DNA of 64,000 nt from Arenibacter algicola (GCF_018860365.1 NZ_JAHKPO010000027.1:30179-94178), one strand, 5' to 3'; shown: positions 8,901 to 19,464, numbered from the stretch's first letter. The notes: generated by a model not told the origin, from the letters alone. Numbers and translations are program-made.

Positions 8901-11900
8901 ATACCATTAGGGATGTTTTGCCTAAAAATGTCACTTTCGACAATGTAGATATATCGGATGCTCCCGGAGTAACCTATACCCATGATGCCATAGGTAATAT
9001 TCTAAACTTTAGCATACCTAATAATTTGGTTGAAGTTGGTGATCCCGAATATAGTATTAGAATTGGCTTCACTACCGATTCAAACTGTTCAGAGTATCTT
9101 GATGCTTGTTCTTCCTTACTGGAAAACAGTGCTTATTCAACCTATCAGGGAGCAACAAATACACAGGTTTTTACAGACGAGAACGGCTCCATTTCCATTT
9201 CCGGCTGTCCAAGTACCCAAGAAGTTGCCAGTAATTCTATATTTAATGCCCTGGCCAATTGTAGCGAGGCAAGGACTGTACAACTATGTGGAGAGAATGT
9301 AGTTTTACGGGCCGGTCAAGGATTTTCCGCCTATAACTGGGTATTGGACAATAACAAGAATGGGCAGGTTGATTCGGGCGACACCGTATTGAACGATAAT
9401 GATCCTGACAATGATCCGAGCACTCTTCGGGTAACGCTTGTTGGAGAATATATAGTGGAGAAGTCTTCCGGAGGCAGCTGTCCCGATAGGGATGAAAGGA
9501 TTATTGTAGAACGATTTGGCTCTACACAGACCAATCCTATCGTAAATTATTTTAATCAAGTAAATGCCGATAACAACCCCGATAATGATATGCAGGGGGA
9601 AATCGTTACCTGCTCTATTGATGGTAGTATACTACCTAAGATTTTTTTATGTGGGGCTAATGATGAGGCACTTATCCAATTGGGTATAACCGATGCCGAA
9701 AGTATTGTTTGGCAGAAATTGGACGAAACCAGCTGTGATGATACCGGTGACGATTGCGCCAACAAGAATGGTACATGTACCTGGAATACATTGGTGGAGC
9801 AAGATAATTTTACTCTTACGGAAAGCGGGGAATATAGAGTGGTCATCAATTACCAATACGGTTGTTTTAGCCGCTTCTATTTCAATGTCTTTAAAAACAA
9901 TATAGATCTGAACTATAATGCTTCCGATATTCTTTGTACTACCCCTGGAAACATTAGAATGACCAATGTAGCTTCCGGTTATGGATTTCAATTGGTGGAT
10001 AGCGCTACAGATAACATTATTATTCCTTTTTCGGATAACAATGGTCCCAACTTTAACATTGCAACAAGTGGTACCTATAAGGTGCAAATTACACAGTTGG
10101 ACCCAAGTGACAATACCCCAATAGAAGGCAGTTGTATTTTTGAAACAGAAGATATTGGTATTCAGGAACGTGACTTCAGCGTTAACCTTAGTACCACCCC
10201 GGCAGACTGTAATGATTTGGGAACCATTGGGGTCCAAGTCCTAAATGCCTTGCCGAATTACTCTTATGAACTCCGTTTGGACGATGGCAGTAATGGTGGA
10301 CTGGGCTCTTTAGTGAGTTCCATTCCTAGTGTTAATGATAACACCCATACCTTCTCAAACATAAATCCCGAGGATTATATAGTAGTTACCCGTACCCAGG
10401 ATGGATGTTATGATTCACAACAAATAACGGTTGGCGAAACCCCTGAATTGAAATTAACCGGTGTTACTTCACAAAATATAAGTTGTACTTCAGGTATGGC
10501 TACATTAACACCAAGTGGAGGAAGTCCTAGTCCAGATTACAAAATGGCTATTTGGAGTAAAAATGGGGCAGACTATTATACAAATACGTCAGATGTACCT
10601 TCCTCAGCACTTCAATCTACTACAAGTTTTTTATTTCGTACCAGTAGTGAAGCAGGTGAATACGAGTTTATTGTTTTTGATGGTAATGGATGCTATGCTA
10701 TTTCCAATGTAGTTAAAATTGAAGATTTAGGGACACCATCCTTGTCGGCTTCACATTCTGAAATTGTGTGTGCAGATTCTTCAACCTCAACGCTCAACGT
10801 TACCGTTACTGGAGGTACTGCTCCTTACCGCTATAGTTTGGATGGTGGTACCACTTACCAAACTGGAAATTCATTTTATAACCTTTCGGCCGGGTTATAT
10901 ACCATAACCGTTATGGATTCCAGTAACAATGGCGGTATAGGTTGTATTGAGACCTTGGATTATGAAATAGACCAACCCTTTAGGTTAACCGCATCTGCCA
11001 CAATAGTGGAAGATGCTTCTTGTAATCCTGCAGGTGCTTTGGTTAAAATATTGAATCCAAATGGTGGACAGCTACCGTATACCTTTAGTTTTGATGGTGG
11101 TAGCAATTTTAGTGGTGTGGACAACATGAATCTTGCCCCTGGAGACTATCAATTGGTCGTAAAGGATGCGTTGGGCTGTTCATATAATATGAATTTATCC
11201 GTACCAGCAGCAACCGCTGATCCAAGTTTTACAAGCGCCGTGGATTATACTTGTGATGGGACTAGGACAATAACTATAAATACATCCAATACTACGGACT
11301 TTACATATACCTATAAATTAAACGGTACCGATAATACACCTGCGGACAATAATGTATTTACTGGTGTATCCAATGGTACACAAACAATTACAGTGGGCTA
11401 TGCGGGCTCTTTGTTGCCGGGCCAAAGTACTCTTTTTGAAGAAAATTTCGGAGCTGGTACAAGTACGCAGATCGGTGAAATTGGACCAGGTTATTGTTAT
11501 GAACCTCAAGATGGAAGTACAACAAGCTGTAACCTTGGTCCTGCCGGCATTCTTGTGAACGGGGAATATACGGTTACCAATTTCATTACCAATCCAATAA
11601 TATCAAGAAACCCAAATGATCATAGTGGACTTGTCGATGGAAGATTTTTAGCTATAGATGTTAGTACCACCGCAGGAGACAAAGGCATTCTTTGGGCAAG
11701 ACGAGGGGTTGAGGTTTTACCAAACCGTGATATAACCATATCGTTATGGGCATTCAATTTGTTGACACCAAGTGGTAGTGGAAATAATCCGGAAATACTA
11801 ATAGAATTGGTAGATATTTCCGGAACGGTAATCAATAGTATTGCCACTGCAGAAATTCCTAAAAATACCAGTGCAGATGATTGGCACAATCGATTGGTTA

Positions 11901-14900
11901 CTTTTAACCCGGGAGTGAATACTACTGTAGATATTGTTCTGCGCAGTAACCTAAACAGCGATTATGGTAACGATCTTGTAATAGATGATATACAAGCCTT
12001 CCAAACACCGGAGTTATGTGAAAAAACAACAGACATAATAGTAGTTTTAGAAGACAACAAGGAATTTAAAGCAAACCTATTGGGGACTGTAGATCCAAGT
12101 TGTAATGCCGGTAGTGATGGTGCAATCCGTTTTGAAGTGTCAAATTATGATAGCTTAACAGGTTTTGAATATTCTGTGGATAGTGGGGTAAATTGGACAA
12201 CCTCCTTAATTTCTCCTGTTACGACTACTGCAACCCTGGCCGATGGTACCTATAACGTTTTGGTCAGAAAGGTTGGCGATACAAGTTGTACATCAAGTTT
12301 TGATGCAACATTAAATGAACCATCATCAATTGTTCCTTCTTTAAGCCAGACCGTAGATTATACTTGTATTAATACCGGAGCAACTTTAAAAGCTTCGGCC
12401 ACAGGTGGCTCTCCAGGCTATACCTATCAGTTGGAAGAAGCAGGTAGTGTGATTGTCAGGGCATATCAGACCAATCCTAGTTTTACAAATGTTACGGAAG
12501 GTGATTATTTTGTTCGTGTGAAAGATGCAAAAGGTTGCGAGGTGGTTACTGCTACGGCTCTAACAGTAGATCGCTACCAAGATATAGATTTTGATCTTGA
12601 CCCAACAGCTTGTTATGACGGTTTAAATAATGCAGCCATAACCGTTTCAGTTACCTCAGGAAATGGTGATTATAAGTTTAGATTGAATAGTGGTGCTTGG
12701 ATATCCCCTACTCCAACTACATCTTCCACGTATACTTTTTCTGGGTTATCCAATGGAAGTTATGATGTAGAGGTAACAGATGTTTATGGCTGTGTGTCTA
12801 CCGTAAAAACCATTGACATACAACCCAATTTAACTGCAACTGTAGATGTAGTAAATGTTAGTTCTTGTGCAGATGGCAGTATCACAGTTAATGCAACTGG
12901 CGGCGATGGCAATTTGGCATATGCCTTTGTACCTACCGGAACAGGTGTTACAGCAACAGATTTTAGTGGAAGCAATGCATTAACGGTAGCCACGGCTGAT
13001 GCCGGTACCTACGATGTTTATGTTTGGGATAATGGTGCATTGGACCCTCATTGTGTTTATATGGAAACGGTTACCGTTAATCCTCCTACACCTTTAACGT
13101 ATACGGCAACCCCGACAGATCCAAATTGTCATGATGGACCTGGGAACATAGCTATTTCGGTTACCTCCGGAATTGCCCCCTACACTTATGAAATTATAGA
13201 TTTGGACAATGCAGGCGCTTCCAGTGAAACCACTGCCAAGGTTACAAATACTACCAAAACTTTCTATAATTTGGCGGCCGGCAACTATACCATTAATGTT
13301 ACGGATGCTTCAGGATGTACGGTGGAAACTACACCAATCACTATAGCAAATCCTGATGAACTTACGGCCGATTTGGAATCTTTATTATCCGGTGATTGTA
13401 ATCCGGCAACTGGATTTAGATTTGTTAATTACCCTTTAACGTTAAACGGAACCTTGGAATTTAGCCATGATGGTGGTGCATCTTGGCAAACCTCGGATAC
13501 TTTTGATACACCTACTTATACCCTAACTTCCGGTAATGCGGTTGAACCATCAGTAAGAACGGTAGATGGTTCGGGCAATACCTTATGTAGGGTAGATTTA
13601 CCGAAATATATTATAAGTTACCCTCTGGATGACCTGAACATCACCGTTTCTACGGTAATTAAAAACTGTAATGAACTGGAAGTTTCGGTTCAAGGTAATT
13701 TAGGTTCGGCCCCATATCAATATACCTATACCGATGACCCTGCAAACTTTAATGCTTTGGCGCCGGAAAACGGTTGGACAGCAGCTAAAGGATTGGCGGA
13801 CCCGGAAGTGTTTACCGGATTAATACCGGGAAGAACTTATGTTTTCTACGTAAGGGATGATAACGGATGTATTAGGCAAAGTGATAAAAACGTAGCAACC
13901 TTAAAACCTAATCCAATTGATATAACAGTTTCTTACAAACCTTCATGTTCTTCAATGGACAATGGTAAATTAATTTATACGCTAACGGACAACCAGGCAC
14001 CTACCGAGGATGACATGCGGTGGGAATTGTATAATTTAAGCGGCACTATTGTTCGTTCCAGTGATAATGGAATTAATTCTGGTCTTGCTGGAGAAATTAT
14101 TGACTATGATTCGGAAATCATTATAGATAATTTACCGGCAGACGAATATTATATTGTTGTAACAGAAGTAAACGGTGTTACAGATACATGTATCTCTGCC
14201 TCGGAAAACCTTATTTTGGAAGAGTTGGATCCTATTACGGCAACCTTGAATAAGCTAGAGGATATGTCATGTGCCAACCCAGGCCTAATAGCTATAAACG
14301 GTATCAACGGTGGCGGTGGCACCTATACCTTTAGAGTTACAGATGATTCGGCAAATGAAATTGTTACAGGTACAACGGATAACCCAGTAGAAATACCTGC
14401 CAACTCACCTTCCGGTGATTATTATGTAGAGATTACTGATCAATATGGTTGTGCTTATCCATTGGGCTCCATAACAATGACCTTACCGGCAAACCCTACA
14501 TTTTCTACAGTTGTGGATAATTGTAGTACAACTCCAACATTAACCATTAGCGCATCCAGTAGTTCTGCTACCATATTATATTCCATTGATGGCGGTACTA
14601 CCTATTTGGATAATGCTGGTGTATTTAAAAATGTTACGGCAGGCAATTACTCGGTATTTATTAAAGATGGTAATGGTTGTATCGCTTCAGCTCTTGTGGA
14701 TGTTTATCCATCGTTGCAAGCTACAGCTACTTTGGAAAAAAGTCTAGGGTGTGGTGTTGGTGAGGAAGCAGAAATATTAATTAAAGCAACCACCGGTTCC
14801 GGCAATTATGATTATCAAATAACCAATACATCGGGTACCGTTGTCGCTAGACAGGCATTAACTTCACCCGTAACAGAATTGGTAAATGTAGCAGATACCT

Positions 14901-17900
14901 ATACCATTACTGTATTTGATAACGATACTTCTAGCCCCGAATGTTCTAGGGTATTTACTCTGGAGGTACCTCCTGCTGTTCAGCCCAGTTTTACTGCAAC
15001 CCCAACGGATGTGAGTTGTAATAATGCGGCAGATGGTACTATAGTTATATCAGAAGTTAATAATGGGAACAATCCGTTAACATATAGTTTAGCGCCTAAT
15101 AACGGTAGCTATAATCCATTGACCCGTACCTTTGAAAATCTTCCGGCCGATATTTATGAAATAACCGCTACAGCGCCTAACGGTTGTGTTACCACTAGGA
15201 GCACTATTGTAGTAGGTGAACCAAACAGTATTACCTTTGATCCACCATTGGTAAATCCATTTGGCTGTACCAGCAATAATACCACCAATAATGCAAGTAT
15301 AGTAATCAATATGGCCAGCATTACTGGTGGCACCAACAATTTTGTGCGATTTGAGTTTGAGGATGTTGCTACTGGCAACATGCTTCAAAATGGTACGGGA
15401 GCTACTTATGCCTTTACGGATTATGCAGGTGGGGATGTTATTGTAAGGGTTTTTGATGATAAAGGCTGTAATGGGGAAGTAACGGTGAACGTTCCCCCTT
15501 ACGATAAGCTGGTTTCAGCTGCGATAAATGTACTGGACCCTATAAGTTGCGCCAATGCAGGTGAAGACATTAGTATAGATGTTACTGGAAGTTTAACCAA
15601 TTATGCAACCAACTCTGGTGATTATATGTTTACCCTATTGCCAGCGGGTACTCCACAAGCATCAAACCTATTTCCTGATCTACAGGCTGGGACACATACT
15701 ATTTTAGTAGAAAATGTGGTGACAGGTTGTGAAATTACGGTTACCCATATCGTAAAAGAACCGAATACTTTTAGCGTTACCGTTGAAAAATTAACCGATG
15801 TGGTCTGCTTTGGTGGTGATGGCCAAATTAGACTTACCATGAGCGATGCCAATTATTCCGGCGGTTTCACTTACTATATATATGAGACTAAAGGTACGGT
15901 AGATATAGCAGATGATGGTGCGGCTGTTGTAAATGGTACTTCTCCAGACTTTGGACCTACCCCAGCTATCAATGTACCAGCAGGGAACTATAGAGTTGAG
16001 GTGGTACAGGATGATTTCCCTAATTGTAGTCAAAATAGAATATTTACTATAGCTACCCCACAGGCAGCCTTGGATCTGGACCCAATTGGTTTGGAAGATG
16101 TTGGTTGTAGTAATGATCAAGGCTCAGCAAGTATTAAGCCCACTGGTGGATTTGCACCCTACAACATTACTATTGTCAACAATGCAACAGGAGTGTCCAC
16201 TACGGCATACAGTGTTAATTCCAATCTTTTCCAAGGATTGACAGCTGGTCAATATACCGTAACGGTGGAAGACGCCTTAGGTTGTTCAAATCCGTTTGTG
16301 AACGTATTTGAACTATTATTGCCGGACCCTATTTCAGGAACTACAACCATAACCGGCTTAGTGTGTTCTGGGGATAAGGATGCTTCATTGTCCTTTAGTT
16401 TAAACCCTAGAAACGTAACTTCCAACTACAGGTATAAATTAAATACCTATAAGGATGCCGCAGGTACTGCTTTGGTACAAAGTACCGCCACCCAAACGTC
16501 TCCTAGCTTTATAAATTTAGGAGCAGGTTATTATAGCATTACTGTATTGGACGCTATGGGCTGTACGTTTGAGTCATCCATTATAGAAATCGTAGAACCC
16601 GAGGAAACTAATGGTATGTTGTTGACTACTGCTACTTTAAGTTGTGGCAATGGAGCTGAATTGGAACTAACGGCAAGCGGAGGTACCGGCCCTTATACAT
16701 GGAGCACGGATGGAATTGTCTTTAACGCCATGAATGAACTCAATGGTTCCAACACACAGGTATTCCAAAATGTTGTTGATGGGAAGTACCAATATTATGT
16801 ACGGGATCGTTTTAATTGTACTTCTATTATTTCCAATGAGATAACTATTAATCCAATAGAAACCCTGTCGCTTACTGTGGATACATCCGCTGCTGTAATA
16901 AACTGTAGTGGAGAAAGTTCAGCCTTGATCGTTGCCAAGGCAGATGGTGGGCTGGGCAATTATCAATATGGTTTATTCTCGGATTCTGGATTGGTCAATG
17001 AAATACTACCATACCAGGCAACAGGACTGTTCGACAATCTTCCACAGGGAACTTATTATGTAAGTGTCCTTAGTGAGGACTGTCAGGAAACGTCGGAAGA
17101 AATAAGGATTTCGGAACCTGAAGCGCTAATGGTCATTCCAACTATTATGGACGTTCAGTGTGCCGGAGAGGATAATGGTAGCATTGTCCTTGATGTGGAG
17201 GGAGGAACGGGTATTTATCAATACGCCATTTCCCCCAATTTAAATCAGTTTGATGATAATAATACCTTTGATGAACTTGCCCCTGGCGATTATAGGGTAA
17301 TTGTTCAGGATAGCAATGGTTGCTTTGAGTTGATAGAATTCAACATTGTAGAGCCTCCCGTTCTGGAAATGGAACTGACCACCACTCCCGAAGTTTGCGT
17401 TAGAGGTATGGACGGAACTATATCGGTGAATATTAATGGAGGAACCGCACCTTACAGCACCGCATTAAACTCTAACAATGACTCTGATTTTACGGATGGA
17501 AAAACGGTCTATGGGAATTTGTCTGGCGGCACCTACCTCCTATTTGTTAAGGATGCCAATGGATGTGTTAGTAGCGGGGCCATTACGGTTGAAGGCGGAG
17601 CCAATCTTAATGCCGAGGTACAAGTGATTTATGAATGTACAGGGGATACTCCCAACAATTACATAGAACTAAATTTAGAGGATGATGCTGTTGCAGCAGA
17701 TGTTATGTATGCCTTGGATTCAACAGATCCCAACGATTTAGTGTTGGAGGCCAACTTCAATGATTTGGCACCTGGCAGTCATTATATTACCCTGGCCCAT
17801 GTTAACGGATGTATCAATACCCTAAGCTTTGAGGTAGAAGGTTTTGAACCTTTGGAACTCGTTTTGGAACAAAGCAACCTAAATGAGATCAGTGCTTTGG

Positions 17901-18325
17901 CAACTGGTGGCAAGGAAGGCTATACGTACTATTTTGATGGTCAGAACAATGGTGAGGACAATGTCTTTAATATTCGTAGAACGGATACCTATACCGTACG
18001 TGTAGTGGATGCCAACGGTTGTGAGACAACGGCATCGATATATATGGAATTCATTGATATTGAAATTCCAAATTTCTTTACCCCTGATGGTGACGGAAAA
18101 AATGATTTTTGGATTCCGAGGAATATTGAGCAATTTCCAGACATTTTTATTAAAATCTATGATCGCTACGGTAGGCAGATTTATATCATTAAAGATAATG
18201 AACAAGGCTGGAACGGCCTTTACGATCAGGTAGATTTACCAAGCGGGGATTATTGGTACATTATTAAATTGAATGGAGAAGAAGATAAGAGAGAATTTGT
18301 AGGGCATTTTACCTTGTACAGATAA
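5972..18325 (+). CDS. Giant SprB-like adhesin with T9SS type B sorting domain (4117 aa)
   Basis: A signal peptide (MTRNLLLFIFFFGFIISVKG) is followed by an IgGFc-binding-like region (about residues 60-470) and an Ig-like strand set. A DUF11 domain (~550-660) comes next, then thrombospondin type 3 motifs (~668 and ~867-910) flanking a carbohydrate-binding-like beta sandwich, and a second DUF11-like domain (~930-1060). About two dozen SprB-type repeats of ~80-100 residues follow, of the form GGTAPYRYSLDGG...AGLYTITVMD, with a MAM/lectin-like insert at ~1820-2013. The last ~88 residues form the gliding-associated C-terminal domain (FFTPDGDGKNDFWIP, IYDRYGRQIY, GWNGLY). By family it is a T9SS-exported, surface-propelled adhesin comparable to SprB. 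Unlike the other two such proteins in the window it has no adjacent PorP/SprF gene, and a terminator follows directly. Confidence 0.93.
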   Translation: MTRNLLLFIFFFGFIISVKGQLSDLHYLPPLKQGKNNQAVQQQAVYLSTPEPTAFTVNAYRGTNTTPIATFSISNTNSAVYTLSNGDNNITLVDNSNTGVVLTNSGLRFESPSGNKFYVNYRGYSTSQATSLTSKGRVAMGTRFKWGGVPNLGSEVSKSNTLGIMATEDNTIVNLFGYDPGCEFRVGNNRAGITADTYQITLDKNESFVFETYIGTAPTAAHRDGWIGASIVSDKDIVISNGSMNFGREENSSNRDAGIDQPVPENRLGKEYVFVRGNGNANGSTEFPIIIGTADNTQIFVNGSATPVATINNGEYFEIPSSYYSSNTVGANMLVKTSKDAYAYQCLAGASAVYTQGLNFVAPVNCLLPDVMDNIPDIRNMAGSLVTGGVTIVAAVNTPDSNIVVSDSNGTVTLPPSVPVAGSSDWKTFFIPNLNGDVSVQSTGPMAIGFFGYNGARGVAGYFSGFDTVPVVTLEIVGGDGCLPNADILEATGNFDAYQWFEDGVLVVGANESTFRPSKAGDYYCRGTKGPCTYDSQPITAFYCEEDVALSKTVDKAEILEGETATFSIKVKNNSSNPLTNLKITDNIPSGLTFESSYTTTGTWAGNTWDIGTLNGGSTAVLEIQVRADEIVGIEPLINLVNTATNTQDQIDNNITEDIPSARITVHNDFDKDGVRDITDLDDDNDGIYDEVECATTICFEPILNESFENPVIPNSSYRQLNENSVEGWSTTSTDGRIEIWSSGFLGVPAFDGKQFVELNATQNSALYQNLCLTPGTVMNWSIRHRGRAGVDVMQVRIGADLATAAVQQTMSDGTTAWGYYSGSYTVPNNQTNTVFVFEAVSTANGNLSVGNFIDDIQINIVSVQSCSDNDNDGFPDNLDLDSDGDGCSDANEYYRDQNADGGDGGEYGTGTPVVDPIDGTVDAASYIKTVAPEILLGNTTENLGGTDINGQEIALGESLEYVLRFQNTGDDNAVNYTIRDVLPKNVTFDNVDISDAPGVTYTHDAIGNILNFSIPNNLVEVGDPEYSIRIGFTTDSNCSEYLDACSSLLENSAYSTYQGATNTQVFTDENGSISISGCPSTQEVASNSIFNALANCSEARTVQLCGENVVLRAGQGFSAYNWVLDNNKNGQVDSGDTVLNDNDPDNDPSTLRVTLVGEYIVEKSSGGSCPDRDERIIVERFGSTQTNPIVNYFNQVNADNNPDNDMQGEIVTCSIDGSILPKIFLCGANDEALIQLGITDAESIVWQKLDETSCDDTGDDCANKNGTCTWNTLVEQDNFTLTESGEYRVVINYQYGCFSRFYFNVFKNNIDLNYNASDILCTTPGNIRMTNVASGYGFQLVDSATDNIIIPFSDNNGPNFNIATSGTYKVQITQLDPSDNTPIEGSCIFETEDIGIQERDFSVNLSTTPADCNDLGTIGVQVLNALPNYSYELRLDDGSNGGLGSLVSSIPSVNDNTHTFSNINPEDYIVVTRTQDGCYDSQQITVGETPELKLTGVTSQNISCTSGMATLTPSGGSPSPDYKMAIWSKNGADYYTNTSDVPSSALQSTTSFLFRTSSEAGEYEFIVFDGNGCYAISNVVKIEDLGTPSLSASHSEIVCADSSTSTLNVTVTGGTAPYRYSLDGGTTYQTGNSFYNLSAGLYTITVMDSSNNGGIGCIETLDYEIDQPFRLTASATIVEDASCNPAGALVKILNPNGGQLPYTFSFDGGSNFSGVDNMNLAPGDYQLVVKDALGCSYNMNLSVPAATADPSFTSAVDYTCDGTRTITINTSNTTDFTYTYKLNGTDNTPADNNVFTGVSNGTQTITVGYAGSLLPGQSTLFEENFGAGTSTQIGEIGPGYCYEPQDGSTTSCNLGPAGILVNGEYTVTNFITNPIISRNPNDHSGLVDGRFLAIDVSTTAGDKGILWARRGVEVLPNRDITISLWAFNLLTPSGSGNNPEILIELVDISGTVINSIATAEIPKNTSADDWHNRLVTFNPGVNTTVDIVLRSNLNSDYGNDLVIDDIQAFQTPELCEKTTDIIVVLEDNKEFKANLLGTVDPSCNAGSDGAIRFEVSNYDSLTGFEYSVDSGVNWTTSLISPVTTTATLADGTYNVLVRKVGDTSCTSSFDATLNEPSSIVPSLSQTVDYTCINTGATLKASATGGSPGYTYQLEEAGSVIVRAYQTNPSFTNVTEGDYFVRVKDAKGCEVVTATALTVDRYQDIDFDLDPTACYDGLNNAAITVSVTSGNGDYKFRLNSGAWISPTPTTSSTYTFSGLSNGSYDVEVTDVYGCVSTVKTIDIQPNLTATVDVVNVSSCADGSITVNATGGDGNLAYAFVPTGTGVTATDFSGSNALTVATADAGTYDVYVWDNGALDPHCVYMETVTVNPPTPLTYTATPTDPNCHDGPGNIAISVTSGIAPYTYEIIDLDNAGASSETTAKVTNTTKTFYNLAAGNYTINVTDASGCTVETTPITIANPDELTADLESLLSGDCNPATGFRFVNYPLTLNGTLEFSHDGGASWQTSDTFDTPTYTLTSGNAVEPSVRTVDGSGNTLCRVDLPKYIISYPLDDLNITVSTVIKNCNELEVSVQGNLGSAPYQYTYTDDPANFNALAPENGWTAAKGLADPEVFTGLIPGRTYVFYVRDDNGCIRQSDKNVATLKPNPIDITVSYKPSCSSMDNGKLIYTLTDNQAPTEDDMRWELYNLSGTIVRSSDNGINSGLAGEIIDYDSEIIIDNLPADEYYIVVTEVNGVTDTCISASENLILEELDPITATLNKLEDMSCANPGLIAINGINGGGGTYTFRVTDDSANEIVTGTTDNPVEIPANSPSGDYYVEITDQYGCAYPLGSITMTLPANPTFSTVVDNCSTTPTLTISASSSSATILYSIDGGTTYLDNAGVFKNVTAGNYSVFIKDGNGCIASALVDVYPSLQATATLEKSLGCGVGEEAEILIKATTGSGNYDYQITNTSGTVVARQALTSPVTELVNVADTYTITVFDNDTSSPECSRVFTLEVPPAVQPSFTATPTDVSCNNAADGTIVISEVNNGNNPLTYSLAPNNGSYNPLTRTFENLPADIYEITATAPNGCVTTRSTIVVGEPNSITFDPPLVNPFGCTSNNTTNNASIVINMASITGGTNNFVRFEFEDVATGNMLQNGTGATYAFTDYAGGDVIVRVFDDKGCNGEVTVNVPPYDKLVSAAINVLDPISCANAGEDISIDVTGSLTNYATNSGDYMFTLLPAGTPQASNLFPDLQAGTHTILVENVVTGCEITVTHIVKEPNTFSVTVEKLTDVVCFGGDGQIRLTMSDANYSGGFTYYIYETKGTVDIADDGAAVVNGTSPDFGPTPAINVPAGNYRVEVVQDDFPNCSQNRIFTIATPQAALDLDPIGLEDVGCSNDQGSASIKPTGGFAPYNITIVNNATGVSTTAYSVNSNLFQGLTAGQYTVTVEDALGCSNPFVNVFELLLPDPISGTTTITGLVCSGDKDASLSFSLNPRNVTSNYRYKLNTYKDAAGTALVQSTATQTSPSFINLGAGYYSITVLDAMGCTFESSIIEIVEPEETNGMLLTTATLSCGNGAELELTASGGTGPYTWSTDGIVFNAMNELNGSNTQVFQNVVDGKYQYYVRDRFNCTSIISNEITINPIETLSLTVDTSAAVINCSGESSALIVAKADGGLGNYQYGLFSDSGLVNEILPYQATGLFDNLPQGTYYVSVLSEDCQETSEEIRISEPEALMVIPTIMDVQCAGEDNGSIVLDVEGGTGIYQYAISPNLNQFDDNNTFDELAPGDYRVIVQDSNGCFELIEFNIVEPPVLEMELTTTPEVCVRGMDGTISVNINGGTAPYSTALNSNNDSDFTDGKTVYGNLSGGTYLLFVKDANGCVSSGAITVEGGANLNAEVQVIYECTGDTPNNYIELNLEDDAVAADVMYALDSTDPNDLVLEANFNDLAPGSHYITLAHVNGCINTLSFEVEGFEPLELVLEQSNLNEISALATGGKEGYTYYFDGQNNGEDNVFNIRRTDTYTVRVVDANGCETTASIYMEFIDIEIPNFFTPDGDGKNDFWIPRNIEQFPDIFIKIYDRYGRQIYIIKDNEQGWNGLYDQVDLPSGDYWYIIKLNGEEDKREFVGHFTLYR

Positions 18326-18344
18326 TATATTTCAAATAGAATAT

Positions 18345-18373
18345 GAGCCCTTCCTTAGCGAAGGGCTTTTTTA
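18345..18373 (+). terminator. Rho-independent terminator after the giant adhesin
   Basis: The arms AGCCCTTC (18346-18353) and GAAGGGCT (18360-18367) enclose a 6-nt loop and are followed by TTTTTTA. It lies about 20 bp after the adhesin stop and shows the gene is transcribed without a downstream partner. Confidence 0.88.
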
Positions 18374-18477
18374 TTGGACTGCCACACTTAATTAAAACCT
18401 GCGAAACCCCCAGTTAGCTTCAATGAAACTAATTAAATAGAGTTTATGTCTTATAGAGTTAGCCATACAATAAAAAA

Positions 18478-19437
18478 CTACTCTAAATTGGAAACCGTTT
18501 TTTCCAAGATGGCCCTAACACGATGTTTTAGAACTTCGGGCTCTATGATCTCGGCATAATCCCCGAACATGAGATACCACCTAGGAAATCCATGTTCTAC
18601 ATCCGATGTCATAAATGTCATTTCTACTTTTTTTCCCTTCACCTTTTCAGATATAAAACCGTAATGTTTCCTATTGCTGTTAATAAACCTGGCAATGTTT
18701 TTATCCACCAATATTCTTACCCTGGTCTTTTGAACATTAACATCTTTACTCAAATGCTCATCCAAGCTCCCGTGTTCTCCGGTAAAGGAAAGAGAGGTTC
18801 TTGCAATGCCCAACATCCTGTCCGTTCTAAATTGTCTATAATCATTTCTATAGTGACAATACCCCAGAACATACCAAAAATTATTTTCATGAAATAGTCC
18901 CACAGGTTCTATATGACGATCGGAAGGGTGCTCGCTCTGCATGGAGTGATATTTTAAGAATACCTGCTTTTTTTCAGCTATACTTTCAAAAAGAATTTCA
19001 AGCGCGTTCGGCAAATCTTCATTGAACAACTGTTGTGATGGATCTACGGATATTTGGGACTCCAAGGCAGAAATCCAATCTTTTTCACTGCCCCTTAAAA
19101 CAGACTTTAGCTTGAACATTGCAGATTGATGATAGCTGCCAAGCGACTTGTCCACAAACTTCTGCATTAGTTTTTCGGCAGCCACAAAGCTGCCTACTTC
19201 CTCACGCGTAAACATGACCGGGGGTAGCCGATAGCCTTCCATAATGGAATAGCCAACACCCGCTTCACTTATAATGGGGACACCAGAGGCTTCCAGGGTT
19301 CTAATATCCCTATAAATAGTACGCAAACTTACCTCAAATCGGTCCGCCAACTCCTGCGCCTTTACAATACGTTTGGACTGTAATTGCACCAAGATCGCTA
19401 CTATACGATCAAAACGATTTACCGTATCTCTACCCAT
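18478..19437 (-). CDS. YafY/WYL-type transcriptional regulator
   Basis: This 319-residue protein has an N-terminal HTH_11 winged helix (FDRIVAILVQLQSKRIVKAQELADRF, recognition region SLRTIYRDIRTLEASGVPI) and a C-terminal WYL domain (about residues 130-250, including HIEPVGLFHENNFWYVLGYC). The tail FPRWYLMFGDYAEIIEPE is typical of the family. The frame extends to 19512, but the ATG at 19437 (MGRDTVNRFDRIV) fits the family start, and a TATCTTTG -7 box at 19457-19464 would place the longer start upstream of the promoter. It is divergent from a DinB-family gene, a common pairing, and probably controls it through the two sites at 19589 and 19680. The ligand is unknown. Confidence 0.92.
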   Translation of the reverse strand: MGRDTVNRFDRIVAILVQLQSKRIVKAQELADRFEVSLRTIYRDIRTLEASGVPIISEAGVGYSIMEGYRLPPVMFTREEVGSFVAAEKLMQKFVDKSLGSYHQSAMFKLKSVLRGSEKDWISALESQISVDPSQQLFNEDLPNALEILFESIAEKKQVFLKYHSMQSEHPSDRHIEPVGLFHENNFWYVLGYCHYRNDYRQFRTDRMLGIARTSLSFTGEHGSLDEHLSKDVNVQKTRVRILVDKNIARFINSNRKHYGFISEKVKGKKVEMTFMTSDVEHGFPRWYLMFGDYAEIIEPEVLKHRVRAILEKTVSNLE

Positions 19438-19456
19438 AATTGCCTGACATATATCC

Positions 19457-19464
19457 CAAAGATA
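19457..19464 (-). promoter_or_regulatory. -7 promoter box for the WYL regulator
   Basis: The minus strand reads TATCTTTG, an exact match to the Bacteroidetes TAnnTTTG -7 element, 20 bp before the preferred start codon. No clear -33 element is visible. Confidence 0.5.

Noticed and set aside
9647..10237. 196-codon minus-strand frame inside the 4117-residue adhesin gene
   Set aside because: Antisense shadow of the adhesin. The adhesin frame has clear domains and this one has none.
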